DNA from: Histoplasma ohiense
Lineage: Eukaryota; Ascomycota; Eurotiomycetes; Onygenales; Ajellomycetaceae
Direction of reading: 5' to 3'
DNA: 64,000 nucleotides
NCBI GenBank assembly: GCA_017607445.1
Contig: JAEVHH010000003.1
Location: 1,364,001 to 1,428,000 of the forward strand
The notes beneath the pieces were generated by a model. It did not search any database. It was not told the origin of the DNA and saw only the letters and a program-made list of their open reading frames with translations. A program made the position numbers and the translations under genes. Of the stretch, positions 1 through 10,745 are shown piece by piece. Position 1 is the first letter of the stretch. Each line of letters opens with the position of its first letter.

Positions 1-1213
1 CAGCTGTGAGTTTCTGCTTTATACTAAAATTTGGAAATTAATTTCTGATCGATCCGAATGTTAATTTGAGATGTTTTTTGCAAGTAGATCGGACTGGGGG
101 CTGCAAGAGTCGTTTCCTGTCACTTTTCGGTCATGGCTGCAGACGTGGGCGCTCTGTTCAACGCCGGCCCAAAGGTCGTTGAAGGCGCCACGTTCGAGGA
201 GGGTCTCGATTTCCAGGACCTGGGCGGTCCGATGATGCATTGCACAAACGGCACAATAGATAACCTCGCCGCAAACGAGGCAGAATGCTTTGAGCAACTG
301 AGAACTGTTCTTGGATACTTGCCCAATTCTGGCAGCGAGGCACCACCTACAGTTCCGTGCAGTGACCCAGAAGACAGAGAGGATATTGGACTTCGAACAA
401 TCATACCAAGGAAGCAAACGAGAATGTATAATCCCCGAACCATCATATCATCTGTTGTTGATAAAGGATCTTGGTTCGAGATCGGGGCATTATGGGGGAC
501 GACTAGCATCACTGGTTTTGCGAGGCTGGGAGGTCGTCCCATAGGAATTGTATCTTCAAATTGTGAGGTAAACAGCGGCGCGTTGGATGCAGCCGGAAGC
601 CAGAAATTGACGAGATTTTTGAAGCTGTGTGATGTGATGAACCTCCCGCTTGTTCAATTCGTCGACGTCCGTAAGTACTCTCCACACTTCCTCCTCAATA
701 AAAACTGACGAGCACCTTACTGATAATCATGAAGCCGGATATGCTATTGGGACTGTAGCTGAAAGGACTGCGACAATGCGCTGGGGTGTAGAGCTTGGCA
801 AAACCTACTTTTCCACAACAATGCCAATTTTCAGTGTCATTACAAGGCGAGTATTTGGTGTCGCTGGTGGCATTATGGTTGGATGTCGAGATCCCGCGAT
901 GCAATGTGCCTGGCCTTCCGGGCAATGGGGATCGCTGCCCTTGGACGGCGGAATCGAAGTTGGCCACCGGCATGAACTGCGAGAGGCAGAGAAGGCCGGA
1001 AGAAAGGCAGAACGATACAAGGAGCTAGAGGAGGAGTATCTTCGCCTCATGAATCCCGTTAGGACGGCGAATGCGTTTGGGGTAGAAGAGATTATCGACC
1101 CCAAAGATACACGTTCGATCTGCTGTGCGTGGATTAAACGTGTATATGACGCCATCATTCCCGAGAGGTTATCAGATCGGACAAATGGGAGGATCCAGCC
1201 CAGTTTCTTTTAA
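1..1213 (+). CDS. Acyl-CoA carboxylase carboxyltransferase (beta-type) subunit, 3' part
   Basis: This is the carboxyltransferase half of a biotin-dependent acyl-CoA carboxylase (propionyl-, methylcrotonyl- or acetyl-CoA type), which moves CO2 from carboxybiotin to an acyl-CoA. Exons read 88..670 and 735..1213, giving at least 353 residues. The intron 671..734 (GTAAGT..AAG) joins codons to restore the family motif DVPGYAIG. Other family signatures are GLGAARVV, FSVMAADVGALFNAGP, the glycine-rich GVAGGIMVG and the C-terminal MNPVRTANAFGVEEIIDP. A TAG acceptor at 85..87 precedes exon 88, and a GTGAGT donor at 6..11 suggests bases 1..5 are the end of the previous exon (weak). The N-terminal part lies outside the window. 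Substrate cannot be decided from this part. It converges with the kinase gene on its right, with only 63 bp between the two stop codons. Confidence 0.9.
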
Positions 1214-1276
1214 GTCTCCTGTCATAGCTAGATAAGTAGTTTTCGTCATTTCAATATAGAAAATAGATCTGTTGTA

Positions 1277-2732
1277 TTATTCAACTTTTCCCACACCCTG
1301 TAAAGTTAGATATACATCCGTTCCCCATCCCCACAGGCTCTGCAATGCAATACTACCACCGAAGTATTCTGCATATGCTCTACTTAAGGGTAACCCGTAG
1401 CCAAGGCCAGCGATGCTACTGGTATTGGTTCCGCTGCCGGAGAAAGCATTGAGGGCGTCAATGTTTCCATTATCTCCACTTGGAATATCGTCATCTTTAT
1501 ATGTGGTAAAATTGTAGGACCAGATATTAGAAAGGAGATCGGGATGTACTCCGCCTCCACGATCACGGATGCGGATCGTGATACCTTGACTTGGGGAGAA
1601 AAGGGGAGCAAGCAGCTCATTTCTGTCAGGTAATTCCCCAATGTCCTTGCCAATACGGAAATCCACTTCAGCATCTAATGGATTCTCACCTCCTTGGGAA
1701 TGCTCTTGCACATGGTGGTCTGGCACGTCCGGGGCGGCAGCGATAGTGACCTCCACAGGCTCACGTTCGTTGCCCGATTCCACAACTGCCCGAAAGGCAT
1801 TCTTCAATAATTCCGTAATGATGTATTCCACATGAACAGGTATATGTGCAAAAGTGGCATCCGGTTCTCCGTCAATCACAAGACGCGGTCGAACGCCATA
1901 TTTCAGCTCACATATTTCCGCAACAAATTCTTCGCATGTTCGAATCAACTGTGCGGGCCGAAGCGCGGTATCGATTACTCCAATGTAGTTTGGTGGTGTA
2001 GTCAATCCCTGTTTCGTACCATCTAATGGTGGTTGTGAAGCCATATGTAATGCAAGATGCTGCTGGGCGATTAATCGGGTGCCGATTCGGGCTCGCAAGT
2101 GTTCTTCAAGAAATTTGGTGACTTCGGCGGAGTTAATATACTTTCTACATTCCAGAAATCCTCGTGCCAGCACGGGTATAGTATTTGTATGGGTCTGGAC
2201 AAGATCAGCCATGACATCTGTAAACTGTATCTCCTCCTCCATGGTAGTAATGCGTCGCTGCTGATAGGGAAGAAGGGTCGAAAGAGAATGCAGATAATTG
2301 TTGTATATTTTAGATATATGCGGATTGGACACGACGATGAACGGAAGATTTCTCAGTGCTTGGATCCGGTAGGCCAGGCGAGTAGGAAGTAATGAGAGGG
2401 TAAAGTTCGCCGATGCGAGGAGGGCCTCTTGTGAGAGGGGCGGGCGTCCATGTCTATGATATGATGATATTGTCAGTTGACCTATCACCACCGCTCAGTG
2501 CGTCTGATATATCATATAAACATTATATCTTGGCTTACTTGAGGAGGTCTGTGAGCGTCAACGGACGCCGTGGACTAGACGCGAGCCTCGTCACCTCATC
2601 TTTGGCAACGTCAGAAACCGAGGGTGGATAGGACCAGCTTTGGGCAGTGAGGGTAGAGAGCCTCCTTGTCCGAAGGTGAGGGAGAACCCAGCCCAATCGC
2701 CTTGAAAGACGAACATCTCTAACAAGTGCCAT
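1277..2732 (-). CDS. Mitochondrial PDHK/BCKDK-family protein kinase
   Basis: A 456-residue kinase of the pyruvate dehydrogenase kinase / branched-chain alpha-ketoacid dehydrogenase kinase family. These mitochondrial histidine-kinase-like enzymes phosphorylate and switch off the E1 subunit of a ketoacid dehydrogenase complex. Exons are 2539..2732 and 1277..2453; intron 2454..2538 runs GTAAGC..TAG and joins L-L-K to H-G-R-P. The N-terminus is rich in Arg and Ser with few acids, as expected of a mitochondrial presequence. A helical regulatory domain follows, then an ATPase domain with the N box ELLKNAFRAV, G1 box DRGGGV and G2 box GLGYGLPLSRAYAEYFGG. An insert rich in Gly, Asp and Asn lies just before the G2 box. 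The match to the family is strong; which of the fungal paralogues it is, and hence PDH versus BCKDH as target, is not resolved. Confidence 0.92.
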
Positions 2733-3464
2733 GATGGCTCCCCATGTTCGAATTGGGTTATCACGCTATCGTAACGTCAAAAGAACATGAGAGAAAGCAG
2801 AAAAAAAGCAGAAATGCTCGCTAGGAAGCACAAGAAGTTGATGATTGACAGATGCCTGATTAGTCATCATAAGATGTCCAAAAGGCTCTCTTCGATGAAG
2901 ATTTATGTACCGATAATTCCCCTAAGCATAAAGAAAACTTTCAGCACCATGGCCGTGTTTCAAAATAAAAAGTACTACGATATCTCGCAATCACCTTACC
3001 CCGTCGCCCAACGGATTGCCGGCTATATCCACCATTGACCCATTCCCGCAACGACGCAAAGTTCCTTTCCCTCCTGTACTATCATCCATTATAGATCACG
3101 CTTAAACTACAAACAAGCATTGACAGGTTAAGGCATGGCAATTCCCGGCCGTGAATCTGCCTTTTATGACTTTTCAACCATTTTCGAACATGGTTATATC
3201 CAGTCACCGAAGCTGTTCCCGCCAAGCAGATGTCGGGAAATGTCTCCTTGATCATGGCTCAAAAAACCATATAATTACACTTCGCAACATTCTAGTTTTG
3301 CGTTCAAGGGATACCCCTTTGCATTGTTTATATCGTCTTTATGAATCTATGGCATCGGGAGAGTATGCACCAATGGGCTAGGAGACAGATTATTTTTGAT
3401 ACTAGAACCAGACTCGATAGAATTTGCATAGAATTGAGGATCCGAAGGAGCCTGATCCAATTCG
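2733..3464. other. Intergenic, no gene seen
   Basis: Upstream region of the kinase gene and downstream side of the pseudogene. Open frames here are short, lack family motifs and have no convincing splice partners. I see no RNA gene. Confidence 0.6.
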
Positions 3465-4110
3465 CTATGCTATCCTCTCAGGTCTCGCTGCAGCACTAGT
3501 AAATGTTTTCAATTGGAGATTGGACTTGATGAGACCATAAACATGTTCTGCGGGAGCCAGATGACCTGTAATTGGCCCGCCTTGGACTAAAAACGTCATC
3601 TTGAATATATCCCGAGTGATTTTGCTCGACCTGCCCCAGGAGTTTGTGAACAGCGAGAGAAAACGAACCATTTAGCAGCACGGGAAGAGTATATTCTGTC
3701 CAGAAAGTGACAGCCACTTGTTCCATCGTTTCTCTTGTCGGAATAATATCAAAATAATTGGGATCAAGGGTGCGGATGTGCTCCTTGTCAAGTAATTCGC
3801 CTTTTCATATCCTTCATATACTTCGGCAACGTCAAAAACATCATTCATATCTAACTCTGCTTTCCGACGCCTGTCACCGGTGTGTATTCTCCTGATCTTC
3901 TGCTCTAACACCCAATCGATCGGCGCGACAAGTGCGATGAGGTCTTCGCTTGAAAAAGGACAACATTTTGTCGTACGGCGTTCTCAAACAACTGTTGCCT
4001 CGTACTTGCAGCCACGAACAAGGCCAATCCATTCCTCATCATTAGTCTGGGCCTATAGTAGCAGTGAGGTTTATGGGATGTGTGATGGCGAAATAGCAGC
4101 CAGCTGCTAT
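3465..4110 (-). pseudogene. Frameshifted relic of an unrecognised protein gene
   Basis: Read on the minus strand from about 4060 down, one protein-like sequence passes through several frames. It begins with DEEWIGLVRGCKYEATVV and hits an in-frame TGA. It resumes as EDLIALVAPIDWVLEQKIRR and MNDVFDVAEVYEGYEK, then needs a one-base shift near 3803 to continue as LLDKEHIRTLDPNYFDIIP and LPVLLNGSFSLAVHKLLGQ. A second shift near 3590 leads into GGPITGHLAPAEHVYGLIKS. Each piece has ordinary protein composition, and the pieces meet without a plausible intron at the shift points. That pattern fits a decayed gene rather than a spliced one. I do not recognise the family. Sequencing error is possible but would need at least three separate errors. 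Confidence 0.5.
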
Positions 4111-4808
4111 TATTCTCATCGTAGCGAAGGAAACGTTGAAAGCAACAAATCTCAAGACGCATGCTATGCTCTGAAAATATGCGCATCTCCTCGATGTTTT
4201 GATTTTTCTTTCTTTACTTCTTGCCCCGCTGAAGCTTTACCTTTCTTCCAGAACACATTAATCTCCTTCAGAACTGAGTGACCTCAAATGGTGTTCCCCG
4301 AATCACCTATTGAGTGGGCGCGATGTGATTTGTCCCGCTTCACTTGCGATTGAAATTTCGTATTATCGAATTGTTATCTGGCTATGTACCAGCGGCAGAT
4401 GATGGAAAATTTAGAGAAGTCACCGCGGACGGTAACTTCTCATGGTCACAGAACTTTGTTACAGGATCTTATTTAAAAAAAAATACATCCTGCAATAATA
4501 TTATTTAGCAATGATAATGACATCCTTTGGACAATGCTCGCGAAAACGTTGCCAAGAACATAACGTTATGTTCAGCACTGGCGGCGATGGGACCTCGTAT
4601 TCTGCTTGCCTTGAGGCGAGCTATATAATCAAGAGCCAGACCCCAAATCTTAAAGTTTGATTCTCGCAAAGGAAATGCTCATTTAAATAAACATACTACT
4701 TACATGCGATAACTTCCGTTATTTGAAAGGCTGTGTGTATTAAACCACCTCGCTCCCGTTCGGCGTTTGACGGAGAGGGACAAGGAGCTTTTGGAAGCGC
4801 GATATAGA
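4111..4808. other. Upstream region of the bZIP gene
   Basis: No coding region is supported. The stretch contains A/T-rich runs near 4470..4510. A minimal upstream ORF, ATG CGA TAA, lies at 4704..4712 and would be in the leader if transcription starts before it. Confidence 0.5.
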
Positions 4809-4850
4809 ATGGACGATGGCTCCCAAAAGACAACGTCGCAAGCCCAGTGA
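4809..4850 (+). promoter_or_regulatory. Upstream ORF overlapping the bZIP start
   Basis: An ATG at 4809, seven bases before the main ATG and in another frame, opens a 13-codon ORF ending at TGA 4848..4850, inside the bZIP coding sequence. Ribosomes that initiate here would miss the main start, so it could lower or regulate translation. Function is inferred from position only. Confidence 0.5.
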
Positions 4851-6121
4851 CCCCGCAGTTCCGGACATTTCAGATGACGCTGCAGAGAGGAAACGGGTTT
4901 TGAATGTTCTCGCACAGCGTCGTTACAGTAAGCAAAATATCATATTTTTGCCACTATGCCACAGGACATGGTCTAATTCAGCGTCTAGGAAAACGAAAGA
5001 GGGAATATCTAGCTACACTGGAAGCTAAGTTACACGAGAATAGCCAAGGACGCACACCAACGGCTGTTGATCCTCTTTCAACTGAAAGCACTCCTGAAAA
5101 CCCATCAGGACACGACATCCTGCCACTATCAGAAGCAACGGACGCCCATACAACGGACGAACCCCCCGCGTCGCCGGGAACCATATATCGAGTTCAAGAG
5201 GCACTCCTGGACTCGCTGGAGGCCTTAGATTCTTCCAGTTCTGGGTCCAGCTTTTTCGGGCCATCTGAACTTCCGGGTTTTGCTCCAGAATTAATGATGA
5301 ACAACTCATCATCGTCTTCCTTATCCTCATCCTCGTCAGTAGTAGCCAGGTCGTCGCATTCATGCTTCGAAACTCTCTTGCCACTTGCTCCGTCCTCTCC
5401 TGAACCCGAGGCATTCCCTTATCAATTCCTCCAAACTCCATTTAGTATACAAGACTTCGCGCCAAGCGATCTCTCCGCAACCCTCCAATCCCACCAGACT
5501 ACAACATTCACCTTCCCAGACGACCACACCATCGAAATACCAACCTTATCCCTTCTCCGCGGCATGCTCGCTATAGCTGAGCGACTGCGACTCAAGGATA
5601 TAATTTTGGAGGTGGACGCTGTCAGTCCATTCTACACAGGCCCAGCGGGACTCAAATCTCCGTCCTCGAGCTCCGCTTCCCCCTCTTCCATTCCCTCCTC
5701 ATCATTTTCTCCTGCTCCTCCCTCTTCTTCTCCTTCTGCCAGGGCATCATTAGAAGAGCTACCTGCCCATCTCCAGCCAACCGCGACCCAGCGCTTAATC
5801 CCACATCATCCAATTTTCGACCTCTTTCCCTGGCCCACCACCCGCGACAAGCTCATCCAGGTTTTCAGTATGCCAGCTCACCTACGACCAGCTTCCGCAT
5901 CTCATCCCATGGCTATGATGAATCTGGTGTATGATATTGAGGACCCTTCTGAGGGGATGCGAGTGAGTGGCCGAGACCCCTTTGAGCTTGATGTGTGGGA
6001 AGTCGGGCAGATAGTGTTTGAGCGGTGGTGGTGGGCGTTTGAGACCAGAGTGATTGAGCTGAGTAATCGCTGGAGACGAAGTCGAGGGCAGCAAGGGTTG
6101 GTTCTGGGATCGTGCTCCTGA
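4816..6121 (+). CDS. bZIP transcription factor with DUF3425 domain
   Basis: A 414-residue nuclear regulator in two exons, 4816..4927 and 4989..6121. Intron 4928..4988 runs GTAAGC..TAG with a CTAAT branch-like site 12 bases before the acceptor. This junction was chosen because it alone yields a regular basic region: NVLAQRRYRKRKREYLATLE has the Asn-x7-Arg spacing and in-phase leucines of AP-1-like fungal bZIPs. Two other AG acceptors, after 4964 and 4981, either spoil that spacing or break the frame. A Ser-rich, low-complexity middle follows. The C-terminal third matches the DUF3425 pattern, with HPIFDLFPWPTTRDKL and a Trp-rich FERWWWAFETRV. Targets are unknown. An upstream ORF overlaps the start codon. 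The function as a DNA-binding factor is from family knowledge. Confidence 0.87.
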
Positions 6122-6675
6122 TTGATATTGAAATGTCTTCCTTGGGGGTGATTCCGTGTACTATAGGGTCTTAGATAAGTCGTTAGAAATGTTATCCGTG
6201 AATCTTGGCCACCTGTGGCATATCCCTCCACCAAATTCATTTGAGGCTCAATCAACGGTTCTCGTGCGATAATTCATATTGGAGTCAAAAAAAAAAAAAG
6301 TACTTCAATATCTTGTTAAGATTCTATATGTTGGAGGTCTGAGTGGTTGTATTTGGTTGCTATCTACCAGGGGTTATGGGAAGCCTAGGCTGCCACACAG
6401 GATTTTTCATTTTTCATCTTTCAAGGCGGTGATCAGTTCCAGATCTCAACGCCTAAGGGAAATTCTATAGTTACGAAGTATCTACTTCATCCGCCAGAAA
6501 GTGTTCCCAGAGAAAAAACCAAACAAACTCTAATCGATTTTTTCTCTGGGGTAGTGTGATACTATTTTTGCATGGGATTTCATTGTCGTTTTGTCAAGCC
6601 GTGGGAGAAAGAAAAATATATTCACTCTGAGGCGCATATAATATGGTTTTTCTCTTGATGTATTCAACAAGAAAC
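6122..6675. other. Intergenic, no gene seen
   Basis: 3' side of the bZIP gene and 5' side of the tRNA gene. It contains a short A-run near 6287..6300 and nothing else I can support. Confidence 0.6.
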
Positions 6676-6771
6676 GCCTTAGTGGTCCAGGGGTTAGGAT
6701 TCTTGCCTTCCATTGAATTCAAGGCTAATTGAAATCAGCAAGAGGCCCGCGTTCGAGTCGCGGCTGAGGCA
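6676..6771 (+). tRNA. tRNA-Gly(UCC): tRNA-Gly (anticodon UCC) with a 24-nt intron
   Basis: The cloverleaf is complete by eye. Acceptor stem GCCTTAG (6676..6682) pairs with CTGAGGC (6764..6770), and A73 is at 6771. The D stem is GTCC/GGAT. The anticodon stem is CTTGC (6702..6706) with GCAAG (6738..6742). The loop reads C-T-TCC-A, then a 24-nt intron at 6713..6736 in the canonical place one base 3' of the anticodon, then A38. The T arm is CCGCG-TTCGAGT-CGCGG. T33 is present and TCC follows it, so the product reads GGA codons. Confidence 0.93.
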
Positions 6772-6785
6772 TCAATACATCTCTC

Positions 6786-6791
6786 TTTTTT
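6786..6791 (+). terminator. Pol III T-run after the tRNA
   Basis: A run of six T residues about 15 bases past the tRNA 3' end, followed by further T-rich sequence, fits RNA polymerase III termination. Confidence 0.7.
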
Positions 6792-7395
6792 CCTTTTTTC
6801 TTTTTTCCTTCTCTCTCTTTATTTATTTATTTTTTTTTATTTCCTCTTTCTTTCTTTCTTAAATATAGATCCACCCTTGTATTCCACATTATAATTATAG
6901 ACTTCATGTCTCGAGGAGAATGAGAATACGAGTTGGCAGAACACATTGCTGGCCCTGTGGCTTCCTCTGGCACACCGGGTGATGAGAGGGAGAGGAGGTC
7001 CCTACAATCTCCTACAACACATTACGCTGTTTTGTTTCTCGAGGCAGGGGGAATTGTTTAATTTGTTCTGAAAACCGGTGCCTCTGCTTTCGGCAACGTC
7101 TTCTTTAAGCCAGCCCCCCCCCCCTCTTTCCCATCTCCCTTCACCCCCTAGTACCTGTAAAAAGGTATTTATCTTATCCAACTGGCTGCTCTCTCATTAG
7201 AAAAATAAAAAATAAAGAAATTACACGCTTTCAATGGAGTTAATCATGATATGGAATTGGGAGATTGATTGCAAACATGATCGAGACGAAAGCGGAGTCA
7301 AAGTGATGATGAGGGGTTGAATGTCAGGCACATGAACGTGTCCGTGTAGTTATTACACACTGTATATAAATACTATATACGCCCGACTGTGAGAT
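6792..7395. other. Intergenic, low complexity
   Basis: T-rich and CT-rich runs (6792..6860), a C-run near 7115..7124 and A-rich sequence near 7200. No gene is supported. Confidence 0.6.
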
Positions 7396-7975
7396 CTAAC
7401 GTAAATCCCTTGCCATGCTCCCCGATTTTTTATCCGCATAGCACCCAACAACATGGACTGCGTCCTCATTCGCCGCAAGAATAGTCTCGCCAGCCTCAAG
7501 AACATGCCGCTGGACGTTGCTCACGGGTATCTCTGGGTTCGGTGTTCTCCGTAAGGCATTGGATGTTTTGCGGGTCATTGGGGCAGAAATTGGGCGTCGA
7601 GGTTTTTCCCGCTGATGCACATTCATCATCCAAAATGCATGTTCCCGACTGGTAGTATACCTCGCAGGAGCTTTGCACGACGGTGAGGCCGGCGGAGAAA
7701 CGGAGGAGAACAAGAGGGAGGGAGCGCATTGAAGAATGGAAAGAGACAGGGAAATCTTACTGGCATGGAAATAAAAACAAAACAGTCATACCTTCCAAGG
7801 GCCGGGCTAAGTTGTTGCCGAATGGGTTATAGATAATCACGAGAGATTCAATGTCATGTATGTCATCTCCGGTTAACAGGTCCGGAGTCCCAGTGATGGC
7901 GAGGCTCCTACGGCTTGAGAAAACTGGAGAGATCTGGAAGACAGAGTCTCTGTCACGGCTAAATAATCACTGAAG
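7396..7975 (-). pseudogene. Broken coding relic, possible small secreted Cys-rich protein
   Basis: Three minus-strand pieces look like protein but do not join. Piece one (about 7975..7800) reads TPDLLTGDDIHDIESLVIIY and NPFGNNLARPLE, then a GTATGA donor. Piece two (7729 downward) starts at ATG with a short hydrophobic N-terminus and a Cys-rich stretch, GTCILDDECASAGKTSTPNF then CPNDPQNIQC, reminiscent of small fungal secreted modules. Piece three, in another frame, reads VSNVQRHVLEAGETILAANE then VHVVGCYADKKSG, and stops at 7396. Going from piece two to piece three needs a frame change of one base with no intron between. I infer a decayed or internally deleted gene. The family is not identified with confidence, and pieces one and two may belong to different genes. 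Confidence 0.35.
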
Positions 7976-8615
7976 TGTATCTTATACTTTGGCTTCCCGA
8001 TTCCCAACCACCACCACCACCACCACCACACATCAACCCCCTCCTTTTGGTTCTTTGTTCGCTAACGGGATTGTGCTTTGGCCTGGCGGATACTGAAAAG
8101 GATCACCCCCATGTCAGCTTCAACGCGGTTTAGTTGAAGGGGGGAAGTTATCTTTCATACGCGGCTGGATTGTGAGTGGTCCTTTCTTTCTCTCTTTGGC
8201 CTTCTTTATGATGCAATGATGCCTATATGTATGTGATGTATGAACTGTATATGTACCTGATAGTCAGATTCGAGGCTATTTGTGCTCATCGAAAATTATT
8301 AATAATAAAAATAATAATAAATAAAAAAATAAAAAATAAAAATAAAAAACCCCGAATAAGGTCTTCGTAAACCAACCACACCCCATGCCCAGCCTGTGTT
8401 TAATGATAAATCAGTAAATGCATATACCCGCATCGTTTTCTTTCTATCGTTTCATGAACAATATGCGCCAGTCACAGGGTGTGCTGCAGCCGACACAGAT
8501 TCAACCCTAAGATGCCCGCCTTACGATGGTTACTTGGCTTTTTGCTGTCTTGCACCCAGGAGTCTCATGCTGCGACTATCCGATGATATTACGCAATCAT
8601 GCACTTCGCACACGA

Positions 8616-8617
<2 letters not shown>

Positions 8618-8656
<39 letters not shown>
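8618..8656. repeat. (GA)n microsatellite
   Basis: Uninterrupted GA dinucleotide tract of about 39 bases. Confidence 0.95.
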
Positions 8657-8659
<3 letters not shown>

Positions 8660-9005
8660 CAGAGTATCAATCCGCTTAACATGGAATTGAAGGGTGTTAG
8701 GCTATAAAAGGGAGATCCAAAGGGGTAAGACGCAGACTGCATACGGCATAGATAAAGGATGCAAGTAACGAAATCGAGATGACGGTGGGGTTTGGCGAGA
8801 TGAAAATGGGCAATAGAAAAAAAAAGATTAGTGGACGAAACACCCCTCATCCATTTGCTTCGATCGCTATCATACACTAACTACTAGTATACAGTAGTAT
8901 CTAGTTTCCCTGCATGGGCGCTTTATCTTTATTGTTTTATTTATTTTTTTTTTTTTTCTGCCCGAGGAGAGACTATCGGAAATAAAAAAAATATATCACC
9001 GAGCC

Positions 9006-9008
<3 letters not shown>

Positions 9009-9038
<30 letters not shown>
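9009..9038. repeat. (AATC)n microsatellite
   Basis: Tetranucleotide AATC repeated about seven to eight times without interruption. Confidence 0.95.
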
Positions 9039-9104
9039 GAACCAGTCAGCTTATCCACCCACCACCTGAATGACGTATCGGTCTCTCTTTTCAGATTCCG
9101 TGCA

Positions 9105-9124
9105 GTACAGTACATGTACTGTAC
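9105..9124. repeat. Perfect 20-bp palindrome
   Basis: GTACAGTACATGTACTGTAC is its own reverse complement across all 20 bases, followed by a nested ATGCATGCAA stretch. It could be a protein-binding site or a chance product of GTAC repeats. Confidence 0.8.
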
Positions 9125-9390
9125 ATGCATGCAACGTGCACGGGGTTCAGCACATCAGTCCCGTTATCGTTTGGTAAGGACGAGAACGGACGCACGCAGG
9201 CACGCAGCTACTGGTGGACGCCCTGCATACCTGCATTCCTGCATACCTAACTAACATCCTTCCCCTCGTCTCATTGTCTGCAGATGATTCTCGGCCAAGA
9301 AGTGTTACTAGGGGCTGAACGCCGCTAGATAAACATGAACACCAGCCGCCGGAAAGCAGAGGGTGGTGGTGGGCAGCCGAGCGAGGATGA

Positions 9391-9416
9391 CGATGATGAT
9401 GATGATGATGATGATG
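9391..9416. repeat. (GAT)n microsatellite
   Basis: Trinucleotide repeat of about eight units, continuing into degenerate GAT/GGT repeats up to about 9447. Confidence 0.9.
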
Positions 9417-9519
9417 GCGATGAAGATGGTGGTGACGGTGGTGGCATGAACTAGGCATCACTGATTAATGAGAGATCCTTGCTGAATAGCGCTGGTAGTA
9501 ACTAATATTAATTTTCTGA

Positions 9520-9545
9520 ATATATATATATATATATATATATAT
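9520..9545. repeat. (TA)n microsatellite
   Basis: TA dinucleotide tract of about thirteen units. Confidence 0.95.
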
Positions 9546-10389
9546 TTTTATAGTCTTTCTTTCTTTTGTTCTTCCCGAGGAGAGAAGAAAAGGGGGAAAT
9601 AAACCAATCCGAATTTCGAATGTTGATATTCCGCCGTCTCATCGGTGTCTCTGCGGGGTACGACAGCGAGTTAGCACCTATGACGCCATTCCAAGATAAG
9701 AAGCAAGCGGGCTTAAACTAGCGTCGGGAGTGGTTGGTTTGCAAGAAGGCGATGGAATCTTCCCCCTCCACGCACACAATGGTGAAACAGAGTATAACGA
9801 ATTAATAGCTAAAGGGAGATAGATGGCCGGACATAAGGTCGTTTTGTTTGTTTATTTATTGATTGATTTATTATTTGTTTCCATATTTTTCTATCTTTTT
9901 TCATGAGATTGGTAAAGATACGTAAGAGGGGTAGTAGTTAAGTGAGTACGAATACCGATATCTCATCAGATAAACTCACAAAAAATGACTTTTTGACAAC
10001 AACAACCGTTGGATGAAAACGACAGAAGCCCCATGTAGTCAGGTGCAAAAATAAATAAATAAAAATAAAGACGAGACACGGCTGACAAGATAATAGTTGA
10101 TAAGTAGTAGTCAAATGAGATCAAATCGTCGCAAAGGATAATTTTATCAGTAGTTAACCATTAAAACAATGCAAGAAGGTGAAGGCGAAGGGGAAACCCG
10201 CTTCTCATGAAAAAGTAATAACAAAATAACCATAACTTATATTCAAAAAAAAAAAAAAAAAATTTTTTTTGAGGGCAAGACGGTGGTAATTTTTTTTCTT
10301 CTTTTCTTCTTTTCTGTCTTCCATTGCAATTCATATAATCTCTCATGCCCATAAACTATAAACCAATCTTCCACATCCCCTAAATGCAA

Positions 10390-10416
<27 letters not shown>
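10390..10416. repeat. (CT)n microsatellite
   Basis: CT dinucleotide tract of about thirteen units. Confidence 0.95.
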
Positions 10417-10420
<4 letters not shown>

Positions 10421-10745
10421 CCATGTTCCTTCCTGGTTTTTTTTCATTCATTCTTTTTTTCTTCCTTTCTTGGCTCCTTGGTCATTTAATCCAAAACTTG
10501 TATCCAAAAAATCGCCCTCCCTTTCATACCGAGTCCACCCCTTCAATACCCAACCCACAAGATGATGCCGAGGAGATCATATAAAGATTTTGCGTTTTGC
10601 CTTTTCTTTATTACCTGTTCTCCCACGCAGCTAAGTAAACTACGAAGAAGTGACACCCGGTCGTTGTCTCCACATTCAATTCCGAGGTTGCCACTTTGGG
10701 CACGCAGGCAGACAGACAGAAGAGAAAGAGGGGGGAAGGCGCTGC

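Larger units (their letters stand above)
7976..10745. other. Long gene-poor stretch rich in simple repeats
   Basis: No coding region is supported in about 2.8 kb. Open frames here are repeat-driven (for example a His-rich frame over the GAT repeat). The stretch carries many simple repeats listed separately, a perfect palindrome at 9105..9124, and an A-run facing a T-run near 10243..10270. It could be the extended regulatory or untranslated sequence of a neighbour, or a noncoding RNA region; the sequence does not decide. Confidence 0.6.

Noticed and set aside
9147..9461. His-rich minus-strand frame
   Set aside because: Product of the GAT/GGT microsatellite.
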